This document shows positions 46,750 to 55,058 of a stretch of 64,000 nt of DNA, piece after piece (positions within the stretch are counted from its first letter, which is position 1; each line of letters starts with the position of its first letter). The notes under the pieces were generated by a model, which was not told the DNA's origin, searched no databases, and saw only the letters and a program-made list of their open reading frames with translations. The stretch spans positions 1,349,501-1,413,500 of the forward strand of contig NZ_LT962687.1 of assembly GCF_900199635.1 (NCBI RefSeq), given 5' to 3'. The translations under genes and the position numbers were made by a program. Origin of the DNA: Anaerotruncus massiliensis (ex Togo et al. 2026) (GTDB taxonomy: Bacteria > Bacillota > Clostridia > Oscillospirales > Ruminococcaceae).

Positions 46750-47580
46750 TCATTCGAGGTTGAGCCTGTGGGAGAGGATGTAGTTGGTCAGGATAAAGTA
46801 GACGACCGAGAAGATGACCGTGATGATGAGGGTCGGGATCACGATCATATGCATCGCGCCGACGAATTCCCGCGCGAAATCGTAGGCCCCGTAGCCGAAC
46901 TGGTAGGCCCCGTAGCTGCCGTAGGGGATCGTATGGTCGTAGATGCGCCCGACCAGGGAAAAATAGAGGTTGGTGATGATCTGCTCGACGATGCTCAGCC
47001 CGATATAGGCGCCGAAGGCGGTGAGCACCCGGTGCTTGCCGACGAGATGGCCGATCGAGATGGCGGCGTAGATCATGAGCACGCTGCCGATCGTGCCGAT
47101 GAGCATCAGGAAGACGAACTCGAAGAAGAGGGTGACCTCGCTGATGCCGACATAGTGCGCCAGGAAATCGGACAACTGGCGGAGGAATTCGGGGATCTCC
47201 CGAAGCAGATCTAGGCTGAACGCCATGATGAAGACCGACAGGACGGTGACGAAGGTGCAGATGGCCAGCCACATGATCGAGACGATCAGCTTGCTGGCGA
47301 TCAGCTGCCAGGTCCGGACGGGCAGGGTGAACATGAGGTAGCCCTCGTCGCGCAGGAGGTTCTTGTAGAACCGCTGGATCATGACGACATAGACGAGCAC
47401 GAAGAGCGCGATGATGAGGATGACGTAGAGCATCATGGTCAGCACGGCCGCGAAGTCGGGGATGTCGTTGAAGTTGAAAAAGATGTTGTTGAGGATCGCA
47501 AGGAGCAGGATCGCGCCGAACACCGGCAGGAAGAGCCGCGCGGTGGCGCGGATTTCGTATTTGAGCAGTTTTTTCAGCAT
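46750..47580 (-). CDS. ABC transporter permease of a GntR-controlled (YtrA-type) operon
   Basis: 276 residues with six membrane helices, an ABC-2-type permease. It begins MLKKLLKYEIRATARLFLPVFG, typical of these small permeases, and contains GYLMFTLPVRTWQLIASKLI. It partners the ATPase gene that overlaps it by 7 bases. Such operons in Firmicutes respond to cell-wall-active compounds or are involved in export, but the substrate here is unknown. Confidence 0.88.
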   Translation of the reverse strand: MLKKLLKYEIRATARLFLPVFGAILLLAILNNIFFNFNDIPDFAAVLTMMLYVILIIALFVLVYVVMIQRFYKNLLRDEGYLMFTLPVRTWQLIASKLIVSIMWLAICTFVTVLSVFIMAFSLDLLREIPEFLRQLSDFLAHYVGISEVTLFFEFVFLMLIGTIGSVLMIYAAISIGHLVGKHRVLTAFGAYIGLSIVEQIITNLYFSLVGRIYDHTIPYGSYGAYQFGYGAYDFAREFVGAMHMIVIPTLIITVIFSVVYFILTNYILSHRLNLE

Positions 47581-48275
47581 CTGAATACCTCCCGGAAGAG
47601 CGCGTCGACCGACATGCCCTTTTCCTCGCGGATCTGATCGACCGAGGAAACCATGATGATCTCGCCGCGGCTGATGAAAATGACGTCCTCCAGCACCTGC
47701 TCGATATCGGTGATGAGGTGGGTGGAGATGATGATCGTCGCGTTTTCATTGTAGTTGCCCAGGATGGTGTTCAGGATGTAGTCGCGCGCCGCGGGGTCGA
47801 CGCCGCCGATCGGCTCGTCGAGCAGGTAGAGCTGGGCCTCCCGGCTCATGACGAGGATCAGCTGGACCTTCTCCTTGGTGCCCTTGGACATCGTCTTGAG
47901 CCGGTCGTTGGGGTTGATGTTCAGGCGGCTGAGCATGTCATACGCCTTGGCCTCGTTGAAATTTGTGTAGAAATCCCGGAAGAAGGCGATCAGGTCGCGG
48001 ACCTTCATCCAGTCGTTGAGGTAGGTGCGTTCCGGCAGGTAGGAGACGACCTCCTTGGTGTCCGGCCCGACCGGGAAACCCGCGATCGAGAGATCTCCGA
48101 GGGAGGGGGTCAGCAGGCCGTACGCGAGCTTCATAAAGGTGCTTTTGCCGCTGCCGTTGGGCCCGAGCAGGCCGACGATCCGGCCGCGCCCGACGTTCAG
48201 GTTGATTTGATTGAGCGCACAGACTCCGCTTCCGTAGAACTTGGTGAGCCCATGGCATTCCAGTATGGTGTCCAC
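47574..48275 (-). CDS. ABC transporter ATP-binding protein (YtrB-like)
   Basis: 233-residue ATPase. Walker A is GPNGSGKST. In place of a standard LSGGQ signature it has MSKGTKEKVQLILV, a variant found in this subfamily. Walker B is LYLLDEPIGGVD and the H-loop is IIISTHLITD. It begins directly after the regulator gene (0-base gap) and overlaps the permease. The signature variant is usual for YtrB-type ATPases. Confidence 0.93.
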   Translation of the reverse strand: MDTILECHGLTKFYGSGVCALNQINLNVGRGRIVGLLGPNGSGKSTFMKLAYGLLTPSLGDLSIAGFPVGPDTKEVVSYLPERTYLNDWMKVRDLIAFFRDFYTNFNEAKAYDMLSRLNINPNDRLKTMSKGTKEKVQLILVMSREAQLYLLDEPIGGVDPAARDYILNTILGNYNENATIIISTHLITDIEQVLEDVIFISRGEIIMVSSVDQIREEKGMSVDALFREVFRC

Positions 48276-48647
48276 TTATCTTACCTCCTCGGCCGCAGCG
48301 GATTCCACAAGCGCCACCGTCTGGGGCGTGGTGAATCCGAGCGCGCGCATTTTTTGGAAAAAGGCGTCGATCTGTTCCTGTGCGAGGGCTTTTTTTGCCG
48401 CCTCGATCAGCCCCGTATCCTCCGTGATGAACCGGCCGCTCGTGCGCTGGGTATAGAGCAGCCCGTCCCGTTCCAGCTCGGAGAGCGCCCGCTGCATCGT
48501 GTTGGGGTTTACGGCCGCTTCGGCGGCCATGTCCCGAACGGAGGGCAGGCGTTCTCCCGGGCGGTAGAATCCGGAGATAATGCGCAGCTTGATCTGTTCG
48601 ATCAGCTGCGCATAGATCGGGCGGTCATTTTTCAGCTCCCACGTCAT
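48276..48647 (-). CDS. GntR-family transcriptional regulator (YtrA-like)
   Basis: 123-residue repressor with an N-terminal winged helix (PIYAQLIEQIKLRIISGFYRPGERLPSVRDMAAEAAVNPNTMQRALSELERDGL) and only a short C-terminal helical dimerisation part, the YtrA subtype. It is first in its operon with the ABC genes. An inverted repeat overlaps the -10 of the promoter just upstream (48674-48704), so autorepression is expected. Confidence 0.94.
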   Translation of the reverse strand: MTWELKNDRPIYAQLIEQIKLRIISGFYRPGERLPSVRDMAAEAAVNPNTMQRALSELERDGLLYTQRTSGRFITEDTGLIEAAKKALAQEQIDAFFQKMRALGFTTPQTVALVESAAAEEVR

Positions 48648-48673
48648 TGTGTTCAGCTCCTGTCCCGATAGAA

Positions 48674-48704
48674 TTGTATTAATAACCTAACACAATAATA
48701 CGAT
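48674..48704. promoter_or_regulatory. Operator of the GntR/ABC operon
   Basis: Inverted repeat ATTGTATTA (48674-48682) and TAATACGAT (48696-48704), 8 of 9 positions symmetric, 13 bases apart. The right half overlaps the -10 region (48695-48700). Confidence 0.6.
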
Positions 48705-48723
48705 ACCATTTCCAATTTGTCAA
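48695..48723 (-). promoter_or_regulatory. Promoter of the GntR/ABC operon
   Basis: Minus strand: perfect TTGACA (48718-48723), 17-bp spacer, TATTAT (48695-48700). Confidence 0.85.
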
Positions 48724-48735
48724 CCCCTAATTTGG

Positions 48736-48777
48736 AAAAAGAAGAACCCCGCCCCGCGAAAACGGGGCGGGGTTCCG
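48736..48777 (-). terminator. Terminator of the amidase-like gene
   Basis: Minus strand: AACCCCGCCCCG / CGGGGCGGGGTT stem with a 6-base loop, followed by CTTCTTTTTCC. Confidence 0.85.
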
Positions 48778-48787
48778 GGGGAAGCGC

Positions 48788-49276
48788 TCACCAGCGGCGC
48801 GCCCCCTCGATATGGATGCCGCGCGCCTGCGCGTAGACATAGCTTGAGAGGGGGCGGCGGTAGGCGTCGAAGGTGTGGGTGGACACGAGGATGTCGTCCC
48901 CTGTGACTTCCGTCACAAAGAGGGAGTGGTACCATTTGTCCGACGCGTCGCCGAGCTGGATGAGATCTCCCCGCTCCAGCTCCTCGAGCGCCGCCGCCCG
49001 GCCGTAGGGCCCGACCGAGCGGTTGCCCGTCAGAAAGCGGTAGAGATAGGGCACGCCGCTCCAGGCGGCGGCGCGGTCGGAGGCGGAATTGTAGTACCAG
49101 CCGGTATCGCGGGTGAAATTCATGACGCCCGTGCCCGCGTAGAGGCACTGGGAGACGAAGCTGGTACAGTCGCCGCCCATGCCGTCGAAGCTGATGTAGC
49201 GCGGATTGCGGGAAAACGCCCATTTTTCGGCATAGGCGGCGGCCTTGGACCGGTCGTAGGGGATCTGGGTGGGCAT
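48788..49276 (-). CDS. Amidase-domain protein (Amidase_6/CHAP-like)
   Basis: 162 residues, the putative amidase domain of the NlpC/P60-CHAP superfamily. The nucleophile is Cys37 in GGDCTSFVSQCLY, and the histidine is in WYHSLFVTEV. It has no signal peptide, so the enzyme is probably cytosolic or a domain fragment, and its target is unclear. Some spore or cell-wall proteins have this domain. ATG after GGAAAGGAG. Divergent from the cob operon. Confidence 0.86.
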   Translation of the reverse strand: MPTQIPYDRSKAAAYAEKWAFSRNPRYISFDGMGGDCTSFVSQCLYAGTGVMNFTRDTGWYYNSASDRAAAWSGVPYLYRFLTGNRSVGPYGRAAALEELERGDLIQLGDASDKWYHSLFVTEVTGDDILVSTHTFDAYRRPLSSYVYAQARGIHIEGARRW

Positions 49277-49311
49277 AGGGATCGCTCCTTTCCATGGTAC
49301 AGTATATGCAG

Positions 49312-49340
49312 TTGACTTTTTGCCGGGATTCCTTTAAAAT
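49312..49340 (+). promoter_or_regulatory. Promoter of the cobalamin operon
   Basis: TTGACT (49312-49317), 17-bp spacer, TAAAAT (49335-49340), start of transcription near 49347. Confidence 0.8.
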
Positions 49341-49346
49341 TTAAAC

Positions 49347-49412
49347 GACGAAACGCATCCAGTTGGCAGGACCGTGCCATCCGAAAGCAAGCTGCCGCCG
49401 GATGGTTTTTTT
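49347..49412 (+). promoter_or_regulatory. Structured leader with attenuator-like hairpin before cbiD
   Basis: A short leader holds a GGCA/TGCC hairpin (49365-49368 with 49375-49378). Two bases of it are shared with a second hairpin CCATCCG/CGGATGG (49377-49383 with 49399-49405), which is followed by seven T residues, so the two pairings exclude each other. CATCC (49356-49360) could also pair with GGATG. The canonical B12-riboswitch core is not seen. Confidence 0.45.
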
Positions 49413-49448
49413 GATGTTCCGGGCCGATTGAAAAAGGAGGGACGCGCC

Positions 49449-50591
49449 GTGGGCTTCGACCGATATGTGCTGAGCGGCGGGAAACGCCTGCGGTGCGGCT
49501 ATACGACCGGTTCCTGCGCGGCGGCGGCGGCGAAGGCCGCCGCCATCGCCCTGCTGGCGGGGGAGGCCCCCGCGCGGGTGGAGATCGGGACGCCGGAGGG
49601 CGTCCGGCTCGACCTGCCGGTGGAGGGCTGCGTGCTGGGACAGGGCTTTGCCCGGTGCGCCGTGCGCAAGGACGCGGGCGACGATATCGACGCGACCGAC
49701 GGCGCGCTCGTCTGCGCCGAGGTGCGCCTCGGCGGGGAGGAGATCGTGGTCGACGGCGGCGAGGGGGTCGGGCGGGTCACCCGCGCGGGCCTCGAGCAGC
49801 CGGTGGGCGCGGCAGCCATCAACCGCGTCCCGCGGCTGATGATCGCGCACGAAGTGCGCGGCGCGCTCGAAGAGCGCGGCTGCCGTGCCGGGGCAGCGGT
49901 CGTGATTTCGGTCCCCGGCGGGGCCGAAATCGCGGCGCGGACCTACAATCCGCGGCTTGGGATCGAAGGGGGGATCTCGATCCTCGGGACGACGGGCATT
50001 GTCGAGCCGATGAGCGAGGCGGCGCTCGTGGATACGATCCGGGCCGAGCTGAAGGTGCTTCGCGCGGCGGGAAACGGCCCCGTGCTCGTGACCCCCGGCA
50101 GCTATGGGGAGAACTTCTCGCGGGACGCGCTCGGATTGAGGGCTTCCCGCGCGGTGCTCTGCAGCAACTTCGTAGGCGAGACGCTCGACTGCGCCGCCGT
50201 CCTCGGCTTTGAGGGGGTGCTGCTTGTCGGTCATCTCGGCAAGTTCGTGAAGCTCGCGGGCGGCATCTTCCAGACGCACTCCCGCGTCGCAGACGCGCGC
50301 ATGGAGATTTTGGCGGCGCACGCCGCGCTGGCCGGTGCGGATTCGGCGCTGATCGGGGAACTGTTCGGCTGCGCCACGACCGACGCGGCGGCCGACCTGC
50401 TGGACGCGGCGGGGCTTCTGTCCCCGGTGATGCGTTCGGTGACGGAACGGGCGGAAAAGCAGGTCAAACGGCGCGCCGGGGAGCTTCTGGCGGAACTGGT
50501 GATCTACACCAACGCGCGGGGAATCCTGGGGCAGAGCGGGGGAGCGGCAGAAATGCTGGAACGGCTGAGGGAAACGGAGGCGGCAAAATGA
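49449..50591 (+). CDS. cbiD: Cobalt-precorrin-5B C1-methyltransferase CbiD
   Basis: Methylates C1 of the contracted corrin macrocycle in the anaerobic pathway. 380 residues with the signature KRLRCGYTTGSCAAAAAKAA near the start and a long family-specific body. Start is the GTG at 49449, eight bases after AGGAGG; in-frame upstream codons lie in the leader hairpin. First gene of the cob operon, overlapping cbiL by 4 bases. Confidence 0.95.
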   Translation: MGFDRYVLSGGKRLRCGYTTGSCAAAAAKAAAIALLAGEAPARVEIGTPEGVRLDLPVEGCVLGQGFARCAVRKDAGDDIDATDGALVCAEVRLGGEEIVVDGGEGVGRVTRAGLEQPVGAAAINRVPRLMIAHEVRGALEERGCRAGAAVVISVPGGAEIAARTYNPRLGIEGGISILGTTGIVEPMSEAALVDTIRAELKVLRAAGNGPVLVTPGSYGENFSRDALGLRASRAVLCSNFVGETLDCAAVLGFEGVLLVGHLGKFVKLAGGIFQTHSRVADARMEILAAHAALAGADSALIGELFGCATTDAAADLLDAAGLLSPVMRSVTERAEKQVKRRAGELLAELVIYTNARGILGQSGGAAEMLERLRETEAAK

Positions 50592-51274
50592 ACGGGACAC
50601 TCTATGGCGTGAGCGTCGGGCCGGGCGACCCGGGGCTCATTACCGTCCGGGCGGTGGAGGTGATCCGCGCCTGCGGCGTGATCGCGGTGCCGCGCTCGTC
50701 GGACGGCGCGGAGCGGGTCGCGCTTGGGATCGCGGAAAACGCGGTGCCCGAACTCGGCAAAAAGGAGCTCGTCGAGCTTTCGATGCCGATGACGCGCGAC
50801 CCGGACAGGCTCGAGGCCGCCCGCGCCGCCGCGGTGGAGTCATTGGCGGCGTATCTGCGCGCGGGAAGGGACGTCGCTTTCCTGACGATCGGGGACGTGA
50901 CCGTCTATTCCACCTACGGCTACCTGCATGAGCGTGTAAAGGCAATGGGCTTTCCGGTGGAGATGATTGCCGGGGTGCCCTCCTTCTGCGCGGCGGCCGC
51001 CCGTCTGGGGGAGCCGCTCACCGACGCGGCAAAGCCCCTGCACATCATCCCCGCGCCCTACGAGGGCTTGGAGGAGGCGCTCGGCCTGCCGGGGACCAAG
51101 GTGCTGATGAAATCGGGGAAGTACTTCGGGGAGGTGCGGCGGCTGCTCGCCGGGCGCGGCGTTGACGCCCGGATGGTCGAGCGTTGCGGGCTTTCCGGCG
51201 AACGGGCCTACCGCTCGCTTGCCGACGCGCCCGAGGACGCGGGTTACCTTTCGATCATCGTGGTAAAGGAGTGA
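50588..51274 (+). CDS. cbiL: Cobalt-precorrin-2 C20-methyltransferase CbiL
   Basis: SAM-dependent methyltransferase of the tetrapyrrole methylase family, 228 residues. YGVSVGPGDPGLITVRAVEVI, FLTIGDVTVYSTYGYL and IIPAPYE are the usual sites. It adds the C20 methyl in the early cobalt pathway. ATGA overlap with cbiD. Confidence 0.94.
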   Translation: MNGTLYGVSVGPGDPGLITVRAVEVIRACGVIAVPRSSDGAERVALGIAENAVPELGKKELVELSMPMTRDPDRLEAARAAAVESLAAYLRAGRDVAFLTIGDVTVYSTYGYLHERVKAMGFPVEMIAGVPSFCAAAARLGEPLTDAAKPLHIIPAPYEGLEEALGLPGTKVLMKSGKYFGEVRRLLAGRGVDARMVERCGLSGERAYRSLADAPEDAGYLSIIVVKE

Positions 51275-51281
51275 CGGCCTG

Positions 51282-52037
51282 ATGGTGCATTTTGTGGGGG
51301 CGGGCTGCGGCGCGCCCGACCTGATCACCCTGCGGGGACACCGGCTGCTGTCCGAGGCGGATGTCGTAATCTATGCGGGTTCCCTTGTGAACCCCGCCCT
51401 GCTCGGGGCTGTCAAGCCGGACTGTGAAATCCATGACAGCGCCGGGATGACTTTGGAAGAGGTGTTCGCGGTCATGCGGGCCGCCGAGGCCGGCGGGAAG
51501 ACGACGGTGCGCCTGCACACGGGCGACCCCGCGCTCTACGGCGCAATCCGGGAGCAGATCGACCTGCTGAAGGAAGCGGGCATCCCCTATGACGTGACGC
51601 CGGGGGTCAGCGCCTTCAGCGGCGCGGCGGCTGCGCTCGGCGTGGAATATACGCTGCCCGGCGTCTCCCAGTCGGTCGTCATCACCCGGATGGCGGGCCG
51701 CACGCCGGTGCCCGAACGGGAGGAGATCGCCTCCTTCGCCGCCCATGGCGCGACGATGGTGGTCTTCTTGAGCGCGGGCCTGCTGCCCGCGCTGCGGGAG
51801 CGGCTGCTCGCGGGCGGATACCGGGAGGACACGCCCGCCGCGATCGTCTACAAGGCCTCGTGGCCGGATGAAAAATGCGTGGCCGGCACGGTCGGAGACC
51901 TGCCCGCGATGGCGGAGGAAAACGGCATTTCCCGTATGGCGCTCATCCTCGTCGGGGAGTTCCTCGGTGAACAGTACGACCGCTCAAAGCTCTACGACCC
52001 CGCCTTTTCCCACGGCTTTCGGGAGGCGGAACAATGA
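51282..52037 (+). CDS. cbiF: Cobalt-precorrin-4 C11-methyltransferase CbiF
   Basis: 251-residue SAM methyltransferase with FVGAGCGAPDLITLRGHRLL, AGSLVNPALL and RLHTGDPALYGAIREQ, the CbiF pattern. It methylates C11. It begins 7 bases after cbiL and overlaps cbiG by 4 bases. Confidence 0.95.
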   Translation: MVHFVGAGCGAPDLITLRGHRLLSEADVVIYAGSLVNPALLGAVKPDCEIHDSAGMTLEEVFAVMRAAEAGGKTTVRLHTGDPALYGAIREQIDLLKEAGIPYDVTPGVSAFSGAAAALGVEYTLPGVSQSVVITRMAGRTPVPEREEIASFAAHGATMVVFLSAGLLPALRERLLAGGYREDTPAAIVYKASWPDEKCVAGTVGDLPAMAEENGISRMALILVGEFLGEQYDRSKLYDPAFSHGFREAEQ

Positions 52038-53068
52038 AGCTCGCGATCGCGGCGTTTACCGGACGGGGCGCGGAGCTGGCGAACCGGCTGGCGAAAGCTC
52101 TCGCGGACGCGGGGAGCCCCCCGCCCGAGGTCGCGGTTTTCGGGCGCGCGGGGGACCCCGGACGGAGCCTGCGCGACTGGACGGAAAGGGCGTTTTCCCA
52201 CGCCGGCGGCATCGTGTTTGTCGGCGCGTGCGGCATCGCGGTGCGTGCGGTCGCGCCCTTCGTCAGGGACAAATTGACCGACCCGGCGGTCGTCGCGGTC
52301 GACGAACGGGGAAAATACGCCGTGGCGCTGCTGTCGGGGCACGCCGGGGGAGCGAACGCATTGGCGGCCAGGGTCGCCGATGCGGCCGGCGGAACGCCGG
52401 TCGTCTCCACCGCCACTGACCTCGCCGGGATTTTCGCCGTGGATGTGTGGGCGGCGGAGCGTTCGCTCCATCTCGGTGAGCGGGCGCTCGCCAAGGAGGT
52501 TTCGGCAGCGCTGCTTGCCGGAGAGACGGTCGGCTTCGCGTGCGACTTTCCCGTTGCGGGCGCGCTTCCCGCTGGGCTGGCGGACGGCTCCGCCGCGCTG
52601 GGAATCTGCGTCACGCTCGACGCGGCAAAGGAGCCCTTTCTGCGCACCCTGCACGCCTTTCCGCGCGTCGTGACGGTCGGGGCCGGCTGCCGCAGGGGCA
52701 TTTCCGCGGAAATGTTCGAGCGGGAAATCCTCGAGGCGCTCGGCGATGCCAGGATTCCGCTCGCGGCGGTCCGCCAGCTCGCGACGATCGACCGCAAGGC
52801 GGAGGAACCCTGTATCCTGGCGTTCTGCGAAAGGTACGGCCTGCCGCTCGCGGCCGCCTCCGCGGAGGCGCTTTCCGCCCTCGAGGGGGAGTTCACACCG
52901 TCGGAGTTCGTGCGCGGGACGGTGGGCGTGGACAACGTCTGCGAACGCGCGGCGCTTTACGCGTCGCGGGAAGGGCGCGTCATCATGAAAAAACATGCTG
53001 CGGGCGGCGTGACGGCCGCTGCCGCGGTGGACCGCTGGACCTGCGGGTTCGGGGAGGAAACAGGATGA
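52034..53068 (+). CDS. cbiG: Cobalt-precorrin-5A hydrolase CbiG
   Basis: 344 residues. It opens the C20-to-C19 lactone of cobalt-precorrin-5A, releasing acetaldehyde. N-terminal (KLAIAAFTGRGAELANRL; VFVGACGIAVRAVAPFVRDKLTDPAVVAVDE), middle and C-terminal (GAGCRRGISAEMFEREI) CbiG domains are present in order. ATGA overlaps link it to both neighbours. Confidence 0.94.
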   Translation: MKLAIAAFTGRGAELANRLAKALADAGSPPPEVAVFGRAGDPGRSLRDWTERAFSHAGGIVFVGACGIAVRAVAPFVRDKLTDPAVVAVDERGKYAVALLSGHAGGANALAARVADAAGGTPVVSTATDLAGIFAVDVWAAERSLHLGERALAKEVSAALLAGETVGFACDFPVAGALPAGLADGSAALGICVTLDAAKEPFLRTLHAFPRVVTVGAGCRRGISAEMFEREILEALGDARIPLAAVRQLATIDRKAEEPCILAFCERYGLPLAAASAEALSALEGEFTPSEFVRGTVGVDNVCERAALYASREGRVIMKKHAAGGVTAAAAVDRWTCGFGEETG

Positions 53069-53796
53069 AAAAGCTCTATGTCGTGGGGCTGGGCCCCGGC
53101 GACGAACAGAATATGACCGGCCGCGCGCGCGCGGCGCTCGAAGAGAGCGAGGTCATCGTGGGCTACACGGCCTATGTCGACCTCATCCGCGCCCGTTACC
53201 CGGAAAAGGCGTTCCTCGCCACCGCGATGCGCGGGGAGGTGGAGCGCTGCCGCATGGCGCTGGAGGCGGCCTGCGGGGGCAGGACCGTCGCGGTGGTGTC
53301 GAGCGGGGACGCCGGGGTCTACGGCATGGCGGGGCTCGTCTACGAGCTCGCACAGGGGTACGACCCCATCGACATCGAGGTGGTGCCGGGCGTGACGGCC
53401 GCGTGCAGCGGCGCGGCGCTGCTCGGCGCGCCGCTCATCCACGACTTTGCGGTCATCTCGCTCAGCGACCTGCTCACCCCGTGGGAGCTGATTGAACGGC
53501 GGCTCGACGCGGCGGGCAGAGCGGACTTCTGCATCTGCCTTTACAACCCGGCGAGCCGCCGCCGCGCCGGCTACCTGCGGCGCGCGTGCGACATCCTGCT
53601 GCGCAGCCGTGCGCCCGAAACGGTCGCGGGGCTTGTGCGCAACGCGGGGCGGGCGGGGGAGTCCGCCCGCGTGCTGACCCTTGGGGAGCTGCGGGAGGCG
53701 CAGGCGGATATGTTCACGACCGTGTTTGTCGGCAACTCCCAGACCAAGAAACTGAGCGGCGGCATGGTGACGCCGAGGGGGTACCGGGATGCCTAA
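53065..53796 (+). CDS. cbiH: Precorrin-3B C17-methyltransferase CbiH
   Basis: SAM-dependent enzyme of 243 residues that methylates C17 and contracts the ring. KLYVVGLGPGDEQNMTGRARAAL, VSSGDAGVYGMAGLVYEL and LYNPASRRR are family sites. Start is the ATG at 53065 (ATGA overlap with cbiG); the frame is open further upstream but that region is cbiG. It overlaps cbiJ by 8 bases. Confidence 0.95.
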   Translation: MKKLYVVGLGPGDEQNMTGRARAALEESEVIVGYTAYVDLIRARYPEKAFLATAMRGEVERCRMALEAACGGRTVAVVSSGDAGVYGMAGLVYELAQGYDPIDIEVVPGVTAACSGAALLGAPLIHDFAVISLSDLLTPWELIERRLDAAGRADFCICLYNPASRRRAGYLRRACDILLRSRAPETVAGLVRNAGRAGESARVLTLGELREAQADMFTTVFVGNSQTKKLSGGMVTPRGYRDA

Positions 53797-55036
53797 TTTC
53801 TTTGTGTTTGCCGGGACCACCGAGGGCAGGCGGCTGGTGGAGTTTCTCAGCCGGTGCGAGGGGACGAACGTCTGCGCGGGGGTCGCCACCGAATATGGAA
53901 AGACCCTGCTCCCCGAGGGGGTGCAGGTCTTTGCCGAGCGACTGGACGCGGAGGGAATGGCCTCCCTGCTTCAATCGCTGCGGTTTGACTGCGTGGTCGA
54001 CGCGACCCACCCCTATGCCGCCCTTGCGACCGAAAATATCCGCGCCGCCTGCGCGGCGACCGATACCCGGTACCTGCGTCTCTCCCGGCCGTCGAACACG
54101 CCTGAGGGCTGCGTCTATGTCGAGAGCGCCGAGCGCGCGGCGGAGGTGCTCGCCGCCACGACGGGCAAGGTGCTGCTCACCACCGGCAGCAAGGAGCTGG
54201 ACGCGTTCGTGCGGGTGCCGGGTTACCAGGAGCGCATCTACCCGCGGGTGCTGCCGACCGTCGAATCGGTGCAGCGGTGCCTCGCTCTGGGTTTCCGGGT
54301 GCAGAACGTCATTGCGATGCAGGGGCCCTTCTCCCGCGAGATGAACGGGGCCACGATGCGTCAGATCGGCGCGTCGATCCTGGTGACCAAGGAGTCGGGC
54401 GACGCGGGCGGTTTTTCCGAAAAGCTCGGCGCGGCGCGGGACGCGGGCGCGGTGGCCGTCGTGATCGGCAGGCCGCGCGAGGAGAGCGGTCTGCCCTACG
54501 AGGACGCGGTGGAGGCGCTCACCCGCGACTTTGCCCTGCGGCCGGCGGACGCGGAAGCGGAACCTGCGGCGTATTTCCCGCTCTTCTCCAGGCTGTCGAA
54601 CTGCAAGATCGCGCTCTTCGGGGGCGGTGCGGCCGCCCTCTCGAGCGCTGCCGCGCTGCTGCCCTTCTGTCCGGGGCTTGTGGTGATCACGCCGCAGCCG
54701 TCCGCCGAGCTCGAGTCGCTCGGCGTGCAGATCGTGCGGCGCGCCTACATGAAGGGGGACTGCGCGGGATGCCGGATCGTGATCGCCGCGACCGACAACC
54801 CCGACGTCGACCAGGCGATCTGTGAGGAGGCGCGCGCGGCGGGGATTCCCGCCGACGTGCCCGGTTCGCCCGAGCTGTGCGATTTTTATCTGCCCGCCCT
54901 GCTGCGGCGCGGCGGCGTGGTCGTCGGCGTGTCGGCGGGCGTGGACGAAAAGAAGCGCGCGCGGGAGATCGCGCGGGAGCTTTCCGGGCGGCTGGACCAG
55001 ATCCTGCCCGGTCCGGAGGCGGACCATCGGGAATGA
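53789..55036 (+). CDS. cbiJ: Fusion of precorrin-6A reductase (CbiJ/CobK) and precorrin-2 dehydrogenase
   Basis: 415 residues in two parts. Residues 1 to about 255 are precorrin-6A reductase: FFVFAGTTEGRRLVEFL, DATHPYAALATENIRAAC, LLTTGSKELDAFV and ILVTKESGDAGGFSEKL. Residues about 265-405 are a SirC/Met8p/CysG-N type precorrin-2 dehydrogenase: YFPLFSRLSNCKIALFGGGAAA (NAD-binding), IVIAATDNPDVDQAICEEAR and PELCDFYLPALLRRGGVVVGVS. The gene would reduce precorrin-6A late and oxidise precorrin-2 early (for sirohaem or sirohydrochlorin). The fusion is clear in sequence; both activities are inferred. Confidence 0.91.
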   Translation: MPNFFVFAGTTEGRRLVEFLSRCEGTNVCAGVATEYGKTLLPEGVQVFAERLDAEGMASLLQSLRFDCVVDATHPYAALATENIRAACAATDTRYLRLSRPSNTPEGCVYVESAERAAEVLAATTGKVLLTTGSKELDAFVRVPGYQERIYPRVLPTVESVQRCLALGFRVQNVIAMQGPFSREMNGATMRQIGASILVTKESGDAGGFSEKLGAARDAGAVAVVIGRPREESGLPYEDAVEALTRDFALRPADAEAEPAAYFPLFSRLSNCKIALFGGGAAALSSAAALLPFCPGLVVITPQPSAELESLGVQIVRRAYMKGDCAGCRIVIAATDNPDVDQAICEEARAAGIPADVPGSPELCDFYLPALLRRGGVVVGVSAGVDEKKRAREIARELSGRLDQILPGPEADHRE

Positions 55037-55058
55037 ACGGCGAGAGGAGGGGAACGCG

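Noticed and set aside
46500-46750. Short shared motif (GCGGACATC...GCCGGGC) at about 46670 and 6838
   Set aside because: Both are short, GC-rich and imperfect; not enough to call a dispersed repeat without a genome search.
49300-49448. Standard cobalamin riboswitch
   Set aside because: No B12-box or the long conserved core is visible; only a short hairpin pair was found.
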